From positions 131,764,226 to 131,828,225 of the forward strand of contig NC_088780.1 of NCBI RefSeq assembly GCF_958450345.1: DNA of 64,000 bases, written 5' to 3'. Positions 35,860 to 48,039 of this stretch are shown one piece after another (within the stretch, counting starts at the first letter, position 1; the number at the start of each line of letters is the position of its first letter). The stretch is from Calliphora vicina. Its lineage: Eukaryota > Arthropoda > Insecta > Diptera > Calliphoridae. Below the pieces are notes generated by a model, which was not told the DNA's origin, did no database searches, and was given only the letters and a program-made list of their open reading frames with translations. The translations under genes were made by a program, and so were the position numbers.

Positions 35860-36659
35860 CTGAAGCGCACCGATTGCTCACCGAAGCTTATGAAGAGTGA
35901 GTTTCATCGGTTTCAAAGTGCGAGAGATGGTTTGTTCAGTTCAGCAGTGGTGATTTTGGCACGGAAGACAAAGATCGCCCAGGCCAGCCAAAAAAGTTTG
36001 AAGACCAAGAATTAGAGGCATTACTCCATGAAGAGTGTTGTTAAACTCAACAAGAGCGAACACAATGGGAGCTACTCAAGTATCAATTTCAAAACTTTTG
36101 TGAGCAGCAGGATTCATCCAAAAGCAGGGAAATTGAGTACCATACGAATTGAAGACGAGAGACCTTGAAAGACGATTTTGCGTGTCCGAAATGATGCACT
36201 AAGGTAATTTTCTGTATATGGTGGACGTAAAAGACTCCTATCTATTATCAGCAGGTGAAATATGATCAGATCATCACAGGAAACCTGTACTGAACACAAC
36301 TGATTCGTTTGAAGCGTGCATTGGCAGAAAATGCTGCCAGACATGAAACCGTAATATTCCATTATGAAAATGCTCGGCCACATGTTTCAATACCTGTTAA
36401 AATGTATTTATAATGAAGTGGTTGGGAATTTTTGCCTCACCTGTTTTATACACAATACCGTGCCCCGTCCCACTACTATATGTTTCGACCGATACAGAAC
36501 GCTCTCTCTGGGATACGCTTCACTTTGGAACAGAGTATCCGATATTGGATTGATTCGTTCTTGGCCTCAAAATATGAACAGTTCTTTTGGCTCGGACTCC
36601 ATATGTTGCCAGAAAGTGTGGAAAAGGTCTTAACTAACAATGGCCAATACTTTCAATAA
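35860..36659 (+). pseudogene. Broken mariner transposase (copy 2, fullest)
   Basis: A mariner DDE transposase recognisable across several frames: AEAHRLLTEAYEE-like start near 35862, FGTEDKDRPGQPKKFEDQEL at about 35955, a linker with stops, then IIFCIWW-like text near 36205, LIRLKRALAENAARHE at about 36305, FHYENARPHVSIPVKMYL at about 36358 around the second catalytic Asp, and a C-terminus RYWIDSFLASKYEQFFWLGL then HMLPESVEKVLTNNGQYFQ and TAA at 36657. The block containing the first catalytic Asp is deleted near 36195, the second Asp is Glu (FHYEN), and frameshifts are frequent. Flanking inverted repeats were not found. Resembles the Mos1/mauritiana group from memory. Confidence 0.85.
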
Positions 36660-37506
36660 ATTTTTGTTAATATAAAAAATAAAAATTAAAAAAAAATCCT
36701 GCATCTTTAAGTCATACATAATAATATTAAAATAACCCATTTGCTGTAGCAAAAACTAGAGTGATCGACCACTTTCTTACAGAATTCTAAAAACATCTTT
36801 GAACGAAGGCTTAACTTTCGAAGAACCATACTTTTAATTGTACTGCATGTTTTGCCAGATATGTAAGAATTCGTTAAACTTTAAAATTCATTTAAATACT
36901 ATTTTATTATTAGTTAGAAATTTAAAATTTTATGAAAGTTTTTATATTTACCCTATAAATAAAATCGGTTGCAAATATTTGGATGGAATTTGATTAATAT
37001 AATTTAAACAATATTATAATTTTTGTTGGTGATTCTTTACTCAAAATATGCGGTTTTTTATTGAGTTCATTGCTTTTTAAAATTAAAACATTGACAACAC
37101 TGCTAACTGACTGACTGGCCCTTCTCATTCTGTTTTACGTAGTAATCATAGATAAATACACATAGATCGGAAACTCTCCTGTCAATAACCTAACTCAGTT
37201 GTCGAAAACATAAGTGGTAAAAATGTTTTAGTAAAAAAAATCTATGTGAAAACAAAAACAACACTCGTACGTGGGATTATTGGGAGTAATTTTTTTTGCT
37301 TAATTTTTTTTCTAGTTTCCGCTCTATGTGTAAATCTCTATGGTTATAATTTTATTAATTTTCACAGTTCAGCATTTTTCACTGCTCATACATTTGTTCA
37401 CTCATTCGTTAATTCATTATGTGAGTTTTATGTAAATTTTTAGCAATTTTCCATAAAACCCTTCACGTTGTAACTAGTGTTTGTATTTGGATTATGCTAT
37501 TAAATA
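36660..37506. other. AT-rich stretch without recognised feature
   Basis: No gene or repeat recognised. A frame at 37246-37443 is Phe/Val-rich and unsupported. Confidence 0.5.
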
Positions 37507-38241
37507 AGTGGCCACTTAAAATCCGTACGCACTGTAGTAATCATAACAACGCCCCCTGTTATCGAAATGGAAAAAGATTTACATACGTTTTTAACAACAA
37601 ATCTACCGTTATTCTACAATGAATTGCAAGTCATTATGTTTAGTTTTAAAAAGTGTAGACACAATGGAAAAATAAGCTAGAGAAAAAATTGTGCACAAAT
37701 ATCGAGAAAATCCGACTTTGTCGGGTTAAAAGATAGCCAAAATTTGATTTTTGGCAGACATCAGGTCAAAAATTTTACATCTCGTCAACTCGAGATTGTG
37801 CGTCCTTTAAATATGAATACGTAAAATTTAACAAAAATATTAATTTGGCAGGCAATCCGCAGCTGCGGTTTGAAGAGTCAAGCTTTTCAGAATTTTCAGA
37901 ATTATATATAAAAAGAGAGAGTTTGGAAAAGCGATTGCTGTCATTTATAAGACATCACACATCTGATAAAAAGTTTTAGCCAAGTTGTCATTACTCAATT
38001 ACAGTGGAATAAATATGCTGGAATAACGGTAGAAGTGGGAAGAAAAGTTGTGCAGCTATTAATGGGAGGCATAAGAAGAAAATCCAGAAAATTTATTCGC
38101 AATAAAGACAAATAAACCTACAGTTATATTTTTTTAAAAGCTTAGTACATTACCTTTAATTTCATGTATAAAATGTTAACATACGTTGTTTCATTTAAAA
38201 GTTATGCTCGCTTTAATCCGTACGGATTTTAAGTGCCCACT
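37507..38241 (+). mobile_element. Tc1-like element with decayed transposase
   Basis: Inverted ends AGTGGCCACTTAAAATCCGT and, at the right, CCGTACGGATTTTAAGTGCC followed by CACT. Inside, translations in mixed frames give REKIVHKYRENPTLSG followed by KIAKI near 37680-37740, like the paired-type DNA-binding start of Tc1 transposases. The rest is short and full of stops. The body is only about 735 bp, so the catalytic part is largely lost. Confidence 0.65.
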
Positions 38242-38741
38242 TCTTTATTGCTATACGAGTATTCATCACAAGCTGCATTACACCAATAATAAGAAATATT
38301 TAATATGTGTTTTATCAAAATTCATTTGTATAATAAAATCATGTAGTATGTACTTCAGTTTACTTTACTTCAATAACGAAATTAAATGAAATAAACCCAT
38401 TATCACCATCAACTGATGAGTTTTGCACATATATAATTGGTATAAACAGTGATGCGCAAAACAAAATAAATTTTCAGAGAATCTCATGATACCCGAGATT
38501 TCGGAAATTTCTTAAATTTTATAATGAATAAATTATACAGTATAGTTCTACTCAATCAATTCGATATGTTATTATTAAAATAATCAACTTATAAATTATA
38601 CAATAGACCTGCCCTTAGGTTCTTTAGGAGCAAAAACTAACTACTGGAAAATTAGAGGCCAATGGGATAACTAGAGCTTAGTCTTAGTTACGGCAGTTTA
38701 AAGGCAGGATTAGATTGTCCAAAAAACCGTCAAATTTAAAA
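38242..38741. other. AT-rich stretch without recognised feature
   Basis: Nothing recognised; a frame at 38186-38389 straddles the end of the Tc1-like element and is not a gene. Confidence 0.5.
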
Positions 38742-38981
38742 AACCGGTTGATTCTTAAGGCCCTATCGTCCAAAATATTGTTAAATGCTAAAATTTTCTA
38801 TAAAATAAAACTATATTTTTAAAAATGGTATCAAAGTTTATCAAAAATATGTTTGAATGAGCTTTAGAAAATATATTTCATTAAAACCGGTTAACCGTCT
38901 TTCAAAAACCGGTTTCTCAAAAAACCGAAAAGTTAAAGAAAACCGAAACCGGTCGAGTTTACAAAGATGAAAAAACTGGTT
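38742..38981. promoter_or_regulatory. Cluster of AACCGGTT-type motifs
   Basis: Three perfect AACCGGTT (38742-38749, 38885-38892, 38907-38914) plus AACCGGTC (38947-38954) and AACTGGTT (38974-38981) within 240 bp, with extra AACCG words between. AACCGGTT is the Grainyhead consensus in flies. The alternative is that these are subterminal repeats of a decayed transposon, since some hAT elements carry such arrays. No element ends were found. Confidence 0.4.
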
Positions 38982-39141
38982 GACCGATTTTCGATTTCGG
39001 TTTTGTATACTTTAGTCAGGATGCTCCTCAACTAAATCAAAATACTGTATTTTGAAAAAACTGAAAAAGTCAAAAAACAAGTTATCACAAACATTAGTAG
39101 AACTCAATAAATTTAATTTAGTATGCTTTTTCAAATAAAAA

Positions 39142-41750
39142 CAAGTAAGAAAGTATGGTCGGTCAAGCCCGACCATATTATACTCTACACTAAGTAAAAG
39201 AGCAAAAACATTTTTCTTTTAAAATTTCAATAATTTATATTTCTGAGTGATTTTCGGAAGTGGGCCTTATATGGGGGCTATGACCAATTATGGACCGATT
39301 ACCATGAAATTAGGTCGTGTGCTTTATGTATATGGGGGATTTCATGTCAAGTGAACCAACTTTTGAAATCGATGTCTTCCGATCGGGATGAAATTTGCAC
39401 CAAGGTTAGCTCTATTGGATAGTAACTCAGACACAATTTTTCAACAACATCGGTCGAGAACTCTCTGAGTTATAGGGGGTAAAATTTTGACAATTTGGTC
39501 AAACAGGGGTTTTTTCTTATCCATGTAACTTATTACCTATTGTTCTTAGCAAAATGTGTTCCAAATAGTATAGATAGCTATTTCTTCGATCTTTCGAAAA
39601 AAAATATTTAAAAAAAAAAATAAAAAATTTTTAATATTTTTTTTCCGAAATCAAAAACTTTTTTGACTTTTTTTTAAAATACGCTATTTTTTTTTATTTT
39701 TTTTTTCTTAAAATAAAGTTTAGATATTTTCCTTGAACACCTACTTGGTCGCTTAGTGGGATGCGAGTGGGATATCTATCAAAATAAATATTTTGTAACT
39801 CAAAACATAAAATTTTTGACTTTTTTTGCAAAATCAAAAACTTTGTTGACTTTTTTTTTTCAAAATGGACCCTTTTTTAATCTTTTTTTTTAGGTCAAAC
39901 AAAAGCTTAGATATTATCCTTGAAGACCCTTTTGGTCGCTTAGTGGGATGCGAGTGGGATATCTATCAAAATAAATATTTTTTAACTCAAGACTTACAAT
40001 TTTTGACTTTTTTTTTTGCAAATACGATTTTTTTTCCAAATGAGCCCTTTTTTTAAAATTTTTTTTGTAGTCAAAAGAAAGCTTAGGTCCATTCCTTTAA
40101 GATATTTTTAGTCCCTTAGTGGGATGCGAGTAGGATATCTATCAAAATAAATATTTTGTAACGCAAGACATACAATTTTTTAATTTTTTTTTTGCAAAAT
40201 CAAAATTGTTGTCCAATATGGGCCCTTTTTTAATTTTTTAAGATGGTTTTGATCGCTTAGTGGGATGCGAGTGGGATATATATCAAAATAAATGTTTTGT
40301 AACTCAAGACATACAATTTTTGTGTTAAAACATTTATTTTGATAGATATCCCACTCGCATCCCACTAAGGGACTAAAAATATCTTAAAGGAATGGACCTA
40401 GGCTTTCTTTTGAGCAAAAAAAAAAATTAAAAAAGGGCCCATATTGGAAAAAAATTTTGATTTTGCAAAAAAAAATTAAAAAATTGTATGTCTTGCGTTA
40501 CAAAATATTTATTTTGATAGATATCCTACTCGCATCCCACTAAGGGACTAAAAATATCTTAAAGGAATGGACCTAAGCTTTCTTTTGACTACAAAAAAAA
40601 TTTTAAAAAAAGGGCTCATTTGGAAAAAAAATCGTATTTGCAAAAAAAAAAGTCAAAAATTGTAAGTCTTGAGTTAAAAAATATTTATTTTGATAGATAT
40701 CCCACTCGCATCCCACTAAGCGACCAAAAGGGTCTTCAAGGATAATATCTAAGCTTTTGTTTGAACTAAAAAAAAGATTAAAAAAGGGTCCATTTTGAAA
40801 AAAAAAAGTCAACAAAGTTTTTGATTTTGCAAAAAAAGTCAAAAATTTTATGTTTTGAGTTACAAAATATTTATTTTGATAGATATCCCACTCGCATCCC
40901 ACTAAGCGACCAAGTAGGTGTTCAAGGAAAATATCTAAACTTTATTTTAAGAAAAAAAAAAAATAAAAAAAATAGCGTATTTTAAAAAAAAGTCAAAAAA
41001 GTTTTTGATTTCGGAAAAAAAATATTAAAAATTTTTTATTTTTTTTTTTAAATATTTTTTTTCGAAAGATCGAAGAAATAGCTATCTATACTATTTGGAA
41101 CACATTTTGCTAAGAACAATAGGTAATAAGTTACATGGATAAGAAAAAACCCCTGTTTGACCAAATTGTCAAAATTTTACCCCCTATAACTCAGAGAGTT
41201 CTCGACCGATGTTGTTGAAAAATTGTGTCTGAGTTACTATCCAATAGAGCTAACCTTGGTGCAAATTTCATCCCGATCGGAAGACATCGATTTCAAAAGT
41301 TGGTTCACTTGACATGAAATCCCCCATATATGAAAGTTTACTATGTTGAATTTTGTGGGTCTATATGGGAGCTATGACTAATTATGGACCGATCGTAACA
41401 AAATTTGGTGACATGACATGTAATTCCAATTTCGGAAGGACATTTGTATGGGGGCTAGGTGAAATAATGGACCGATTTCAGCCAGTTTCAATAGGCTTAG
41501 TGCTTGGGCCGAAGAAATAATATGTACCAAATTTGATCGAAATATCTTCAAAATTGCGACCTGTACTCTGCGCACAAGGTTTACATGGAAACCAGCCAGC
41601 CAACCAGACGGACGGACATCGTTTAATCGACTCAGTGATTCTAAGTCGATCGGTATACTTTAAGGTGGGTGTTAGACTAATATTTTTTGGCGTTACAAAC
41701 ATCTGCACAAACGCATAATACCCTCCCCACTATGTTGGTGTAGGGTATAA
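39142..41750 (+). mobile_element. Family B mini-me-like element interrupted by foldback element 2
   Basis: Left part 39142-39332 begins AACAAGTAAGAAAGTATGG with the hairpin GGTCGGTCAAGCCCGACC. Right part 41327-41750 carries TGGACCGATCGTAACAAAAT, a (CAGC/CGGA)-rich block near 41593-41618 corresponding to inverted GTCY, and ends CCACTATGTTGGTGTAGGGT then ATAA. Removing 39333-41326 restores a normal copy, by comparison with 62593-63168. Frames at 41378-41718 are repeat shadows. Confidence 0.85.
39333..41326. mobile_element. Foldback element 2, shorter relative of element 1
   Basis: Outer arms are almost base-for-base the same as the 22741 element, with the same TGGGGGATTTC ends and TA (here TATA) flanks. 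It has four unit cores on the left (about 39758, 39944, 40121, 40264) and four on the right (about 40345, 40528, 40702, 40888), so three left units of element 1 are missing around 40238. At 1994 bp it is 573 bp shorter than element 1. Confidence 0.9.
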
Positions 41751-42669
41751 TAATAGACAATATTTTACTGATTTCTGAGTGTGAAGAAAATTATAATTTG
41801 TTGAAAAATTTGAGTTTTTGGAATCTTAAACGACCATAACTCAGCCATTTTCTAAACGATTTTCAAAAAAATCACTTCTATTTGAAAAGAAAATCATGTA
41901 TGCATATTTTTAATAAAAGAAACAACTTTAAAACCAATTGCTGTACATTAAATTTTGATTTTTATGATTTTTGAAGTTTTAACTTTAATAATATCGAAGT
42001 GATAGAGAAAAACTCTATGGTCTTCGATACACACCAGAATTGCTGCATATTTTTGATATAGCTTAGCGTTATTTTCGAAAACTTTTTGAGTAAAGCCACT
42101 CATTCCAGAATTTGTTTAGTAACATAATCTACTACAGCTGCTATTTCTAAATATTTGTTTGGTAACAGAATCTACTATTACTTTTAAAGCGATTACACGT
42201 AAACTTCTAAAATACAAGAGATTAAATATTAGCGAAGAATTGTAGTTGTTAAAACAAGATAATATCAATTTCACAACCACAAAAACACTTAAACAACATT
42301 TTGCGGACAGCTTGTAAAATTAAAAATAAAATATTAATTAATAAAAATACATACTATATAAATAATAAATTATATCTATAGTATTAAATTCCCTAAAATG
42401 AGATCGTTTTATTTACACCACACTTTCTATTTGCAAAATTTTAAAGGTTGAAAAAAGGGAAACTGAAATTAAAATGTATTCCCCAAAGCAATTTTTCCTT
42501 TGTGTGTGTGTTTCTTCATTTTATGTAAATCTCTCAGTGTCATTGCTTTAAACTAAATTCGTCGGTAAATAAGACAACAACAATGTACATAGAATGTTAT
42601 GTTGTATGTACGAGTATGCATGTAAATGACATAATATTTTTTTATATTAAGTAGATAGTATGTACATTA
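41751..42669. other. AT-rich stretch without recognised feature
   Basis: No gene or repeat recognised. A (TG) run of about five units lies near 42503. Confidence 0.5.
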
Positions 42670-42813
42670 GGGATATAACTATTGAAATTTTTTGCAAATA
42701 TGCAAATTGGCATAGCATAGAAATTGGTGTTGGTGCGTGATTTTCATTACTTATACAACATTGGCCATCAAGTGGTGGTATGTCAAAATTTTCGCAAAAA
42801 TTATTTATATCCC
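42670..42813. mobile_element. 144-bp TA-flanked MITE
   Basis: TA at 42668-42669 and 42814-42815. Inverted ends GGGATATAACTATTGAAA and, at the right, ATTATTTATATCCC, with GCAAA words further in. No coding content. Confidence 0.75.
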
Positions 42814-43544
42814 TAATGTGCATATTATGTATGTTTGAAAGTAGGTGCTCACATTTGTGTAAATAAACAATTTATATTTAACATATGTATGTAGTACATT
42901 AGGGTGTCCCCTTTCGTTTGGATAAAAAAACTGATGTTTCTATCAAAAACGGTCCATCCTAAAAAATGTCCTGTTTTTACTTTTAAAAACAAATAAAACA
43001 TAATAGAGCCTAAACGGGGAGAGTAGAAACCCGAAATGATACAAATAGTTATATTTTGGGTCCTTTTGCAACTTAAGTACGAACTAGCAATGTCCGTCGG
43101 TTTGTCTGTCTTGCAATAAAAAAATAATTTTATCATGAATTTTTTTTTTTATAAAATATTTGTTGGTATTTTACTTATGTAACAAATAAAGTTAATTTCA
43201 TTTTGGAAAGTGGTAAAATTTTTCTTTGTAAAAGATTTATGTATATTACAATAAAATTAATTTATTTTTTTTTTTGATTTTTCCTATGCGTATCAATGAT
43301 TTCTAGGACCATCTTCATGAACATCTAGTGATGAAAAAGTTTATATATTTGTACTGTTTTTGGGACAACTGAAATCTAAATATATTTCCAATACTGTAAC
43401 TGAGACATTTAGAATTTAAAAGAATGTCCTCATTTCATTCCATTAAATGGAATTTTTTTAACATTTGAATGAATACATTTTTTTCAACTCAAATCTAATC
43501 CAAATAAAACAAATACTACTCAAAATAATTTTTTTTATAGAAAA
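42814..43544. other. AT-rich stretch with a lone transposon-like end
   Basis: TTAGGGTGTCCCCTTTCGTT at 42899 resembles the GGGTGGCCC ends, but no partner was located. A frame at 42849-43136 (-) is unsupported. Confidence 0.45.
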
Positions 43545-44620
43545 AAAGTTATACACAAAATTGTCTACAAAAAATATTGTTATACACTCAAATTTCTATA
43601 GAAAATACTATTATACACAAACATTTTTATAGAAAATAAAGTTATACACAAAATTGTCTATAGAAAGTGCTTTTATACACACAATTTTCTACATTTATAC
43701 ACAAAATTGTCTATAGAAAATGCTGTTATACACATAATTTTTAATTGAAAATACTGTTATACACAAAATTGTCTATAGAAAATACAGTTATACAAAAAAA
43801 TGTCTACAGAAAATGCTGTTATACACACAATTGTCTACAGAAATTACTGTTATACACACTATTTTATATAGAGAATTCAGTTATACAAAAAATTGTCCAT
43901 AGAAAATACTGTTATAAACAAAATTGCCTATAGAAAATACTGTTATACATAAACTTGTCTATAGATCATATTGTTATACACTCAAATTTCTATAGAAAAT
44001 ACTATTATACACAAACATTTTTATAGAAAATAAAGTTGTACACAAAATTGTCTATAGAAAGTGCTGTTGTACACACTAGTTTATATAGAGAATACAGTTA
44101 TACAAAAAATTGTCTATATAAAATACTGTTATACACAAAATTGTCTATAGAAAATACTGTTATACATAAACATGTCTATAGATCATATTATTATACACAA
44201 AATTGTCTATAGAAAGTGTTGTTATATACACAATATTCTATAGAAAATACAGTTAGAAAATACTGAAAATACTGTTATACACACAATTTTCTATACTGTT
44301 ATACACAAACATGTTAATATAAAATATTGTTATACACAAAATTGTATAAAAAAATACTGTTATACACACAATTTTCTATAGAAAATACTGTTATACACAC
44401 AATTTTCTATAGAAAATACTGTTATACACACAATTTTCTATAGAAAATACTGTTATACACACAATTTTCTATAGAAAATACTGTTCTACACACAATTTTC
44501 TATAGAAAATACTGTTCTACACACAATTTTCTATAGATAATACACACAATTTTCTATAGATAATACTGTTTTACACACAATTTTCTATAGAAAATAACTC
44601 GATATACATAATTTTCTATA
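43545..44620. repeat. 31-bp minisatellite array
   Basis: About 34 units of a 31-bp sequence, for example CTGTTATACACACAATTTTC followed by TATAGAAAATA. Units from 44353 on are nearly identical; earlier units vary (AAATTGTCTA in place of CAATTTTCTA). Higher-order copying is visible: the block starting ATATTGTTATACACTCAAAT at 43574 recurs at 43968. A 62-codon frame at 43745 is array translation. Confidence 0.9.
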
Positions 44621-44636
44621 TAACATATGTATAACA

Positions 44637-45150
44637 AAACAAATAAGAAATTATGGTCGGTAATTTTCAGACTTATATAGGAGCTATGACTAATTATGGA
44701 CCGATCTCCATGAAATTAGGTGATGTAATTTTTGTATATAAAAAACATATTTCTGTTAAATTTTATGTGGATTTTCGGAAACGGACCTTATATAGGAGCT
44801 ATGACTTATGTACCGATCATCATAATATTAGATGTCACGTAATATAAAACCTTTTTGGAGAAACATTTGTGTAGATAACTATATAAATTAAACAGTTATG
44901 ACGATAAAGATATTTGTATGACGGCTAGGTGAAGTAATGGACCAATTTCATCATGTTCCAATAGGCTTCGTCCTTGGGCTGAAACAAATGTACATATGTA
45001 CCAAATTTTATAGAAATATCTTCAACAAGGTTTATATGGACAGCCGGCCAGACGGACTTTATGGTGGGTGTTAGACAAATATTTTTGGGCGTTACAAACA
45101 TGTGCACAAACTCATTATACCCTCCCCACTATGGTGGTGTAGGGTATAAA
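44637..45150 (+). mobile_element. Family B mini-me-like element inserted in the minisatellite
   Basis: Runs from AACAAATAAGAAATTATGG to CCACTATGGTGGTGTAGGGT then ATAA. 31-bp-type units resume straight after it (ACTGTTATACACATATAGAAA-like at 45152), so it landed inside the array. Shorter than the 39142 copy through internal losses. Confidence 0.8.
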
Positions 45151-45255
45151 TACTGTTATACACATATAGAAAATACACACAATTTTCTACAGAAGAATAT
45201 GTTTTATACAAAATAAGCCATATTGTTTCATTAGTATGGTTGGGACAACCATACT
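45151..45255. repeat. Right remainder of the minisatellite and a hairpin
   Basis: Two or three degenerate 31-bp-type units to about 45215, then the hairpin AGTATGGTTG-GGA-CAACCATACT at 45233-45255 (10-bp stem, 3-base loop). Confidence 0.6.
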
Positions 45256-46966
45256 GTTATAGTTATAGTTAATTATTTCTCAAACAGAGTTCCATTTGAA
45301 TATAAATTATATTTAGAATAAGTTTGAAATAGTGAATACTATTTTTGATCCATCACAGTGCAGTGCTAAATAAATGGTAATACATATAGAAAATCTAATT
45401 TCATTGACCGCGCTATAAACAACTTAATTAGGAGATAGTGGTTGATATAATTTATTTTTAATCAAAAGTACCATTTAAACCAATTGATGGTACAATGAAA
45501 GCGAAATAGTACAATTATTAAATTTCTTTGATACAATTTTTAATTTTCATTTCGTATGTCATATATACGTACACAAATACAATTGTACACCCCATAATGA
45601 TGGCAGGTGACAGTGAAAATGTGTGTGACCGAAATTTGTGCAATGAGCACATAGACATTTTTTGTCGTTTCCATTTTCTAATACATATTTATATAAAGAG
45701 CGCAAAAGTAAAATAGAAAAGAAAGAAAAAAAAATAATACAAAAAAATCTAAATAAAGAATAAATTGATTGTACACGTAATTTGTAGAGATTCTTATGCA
45801 AATTATATTTTTATTATTTCTAGTTTACACCAACTAACTCGACAACGATACAAAAACTAGAAAAAAACACACACTTTTTCAATTCTTACAGTTGCTTGAG
45901 AGATGAGCGTTGACGTGTAGCAAATAAATAAATAACTAACTAACTACTATTGAAAGTTAGTGTTTTTTTCAGATATATGGGATTTTAACGATATTTTAAA
46001 GTATGATTATTTTTCCCTTCTGTTGCTGTAAGTGAGCTTTAAATTTATTTAACATTCAAACAAACACCCACCCTCATCTACACTCGTTCTAAATAGAAAA
46101 TAGCAAATTAAATCAAATTAATCTGTTTACGTGAGAATTTTCTTGTATGTTTGAATTTTTATTTCAATATTTGTGTTGTATGGTTTTTTTTGTTAAATTC
46201 CTCAAGTGGTGGTGGTGTCTTACAATTATGTTTGTTGGTGCTGCTGCGACTCTGGTTGCTATTGCCGCCTGTGTTTGCTCCACAATAATTTTACTTTGTC
46301 GTCGGCTGCACAGTGTGCTGAGCATAAAATAATAAACTGTACAATTATTTTGTATGCCACAAAATAATCAATGAATTGTACATAAATTGATGGGTAACTC
46401 ACAGACTGTTAAAGGAGTAAGTTCATTTGCAAATACAAAGTAATATGAAGAAAATCAAATATTTGTATAGTTTGTATATAGTAATATAGTTTGTCTTATA
46501 ACACTTGTATCGAAGATACGAGTAAAATACATGACTAAATTATGTCCATATAAAATTTTTTGAGGAGGATTATTCGAATAAAATATCTTTTTTAATATAA
46601 TTTTGACATGCTAAAGCCTAAAAACTATATTTTTTTTAGCAGTTTTACGTCAAGAACATGGAATTTAACTGAAAGTTTTAAATTTTATGGATTTAAAATA
46701 TAAGGAAGTTATGCTCTTAACTGAGTACTATTTGTTATTTTAATATTTAAGGATGTTTGCAGGATTATGCAAGGAATTGACAGAAAAAAAAGGAAAGCTT
46801 TATCAAAAAGCAATTGTGCTCAATTTAAAAAAATAAAAAATTAGCTCGATAAAATTATTTATTCGCTAGAAAATCGGTATTTTAATTAACTTTATTTTCC
46901 ATTTATTCCAAGAATTGTTTTACGAAAACTGAAAATATAGAAAATATGGTCTCAGCTGTTTCTAAC
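45256..46966. other. Intronic stretch with a GC-richer patch
   Basis: 46195-46330 is notably less AT-rich. On + it is open (46147-46332) with a hydrophobic stretch AAATLVAIAACVC and RRLHSVLSIK; on - it reads CAGC/CAAC-rich. Neither strand has a convincing exon boundary pair, so this may be conserved non-coding DNA or an unrecognised small exon. Confidence 0.35.
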
Positions 46967-47565
46967 AAGTAAGAAATTATAGTCGGTCAATCACGACCAT
47001 AAAAGAAAAAAATTTTCTTTTAAAATTTATTTTCGTGACGAATTTTGGAAGTTGGCCTTATATGGGAGATATGACCAATTATGGACTGATCGTCATCAAA
47101 TTAGGTCGCGTGATTTCTTTCTATACGAAACGTATTTCTGTTGGATTTTATTTGCATACCAACATTAATCATGTGAGTGGTACCATAAACATATTATGGT
47201 TACCGTAATAATTTATATAATTACAGGGACCATAATATTTTTAAAACACTATATTTTTTCTATGGGTATATAAATCAAGCATTTATGCCAGATAAACTCC
47301 TATTTCGGGAGGACATTTGTATGGAGGCTAGGTGAAATAATGAATCGATTTTTACCTGTTTTATATGACTTCAAAACAAATACTAATACATTTTATCGAA
47401 ATATCTTAAAAAATGGGATCTGTAATTTTTTTACATGGGCAACCATCCAAACGGACGTTAAATCGACTCAGATTTAAGGTGGGTGTTAGAGTAATATTTG
47501 TGGGCGTTACAAACATCAGCATAAACGAATAATAACCTCACCACTATGGTGGTGTATCGTATAAA
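46967..47565 (+). mobile_element. Family B mini-me-like element
   Basis: From AACAAGTAAGAAATTATAGT with GGTCAATCACGACC to CCACTATGGTGGTGTATCGT. It contains an extra block near 47170-47260 with ATTATGGTTACCGTAATAA, a word type repeated around 51265-51410. Confidence 0.8.
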
Positions 47566-47877
47566 ATTTAAAAAAAACATTCACTAATCTTCTTTTCAAA
47601 ACTAAACGAATTTTGATCGAATAAAAGTTTACTTATTTCTACTTAAGTGATCAATTACTTTTTGAAATTTCCTCGATTATTAGAACGAATAATCAATAAA
47701 AAATATTATTTGAACAGAACAGAAAGTGTCTAATAATACACAAAAATAATTTAAAAAAAACATGAAAGGAAGTAAAGATATATCCGACATATCCGAATGG
47801 ATTTTTTTTTTGCACATGGGCATATCTAGATCTAAGCTAAATTTTTAACTGATCCTCATATAAATTATATGAAACTT

Positions 47878-48030
47878 GAATTCGATGTCTTCCGATAGGG
47901 GTGAAATTTGCACCGAGGTTAGACAAAAAAAAGTCAAAAATTGTATGTCTTGAGTTACAAAATATTTATTTTGATAGATATCCCACTCGCATCCCACTAA
48001 GCTATCAAAAAGATCTTCAAGGAAAATATG
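47878..48030. mobile_element. Truncated foldback-element copy
   Basis: GATGTCTTCCGATAGGGGTG and AAATTTGCACCGAGGTTAG from the outer arm are joined directly to a single inner unit (GATAGATATCCCACTCGCAT, then CCCACTAAGC). Everything between is deleted. Confidence 0.8.
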
Positions 48031-48039
48031 TAGGCCATA

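Noticed and set aside
23276..40902. Recurring 60-100-residue frames with MDPFLIFFF and VGCEWDIYQNKYF
   Set aside because: They are translations of the ~180-bp foldback units on either arm; copies differ by frame-breaking indels in A/T runs, so there is no selection for protein.
43545..44620. Minisatellite considered as a CRISPR-like array
   Set aside because: Units are contiguous 31-bp tandem repeats without unique spacers, in a eukaryotic genome.
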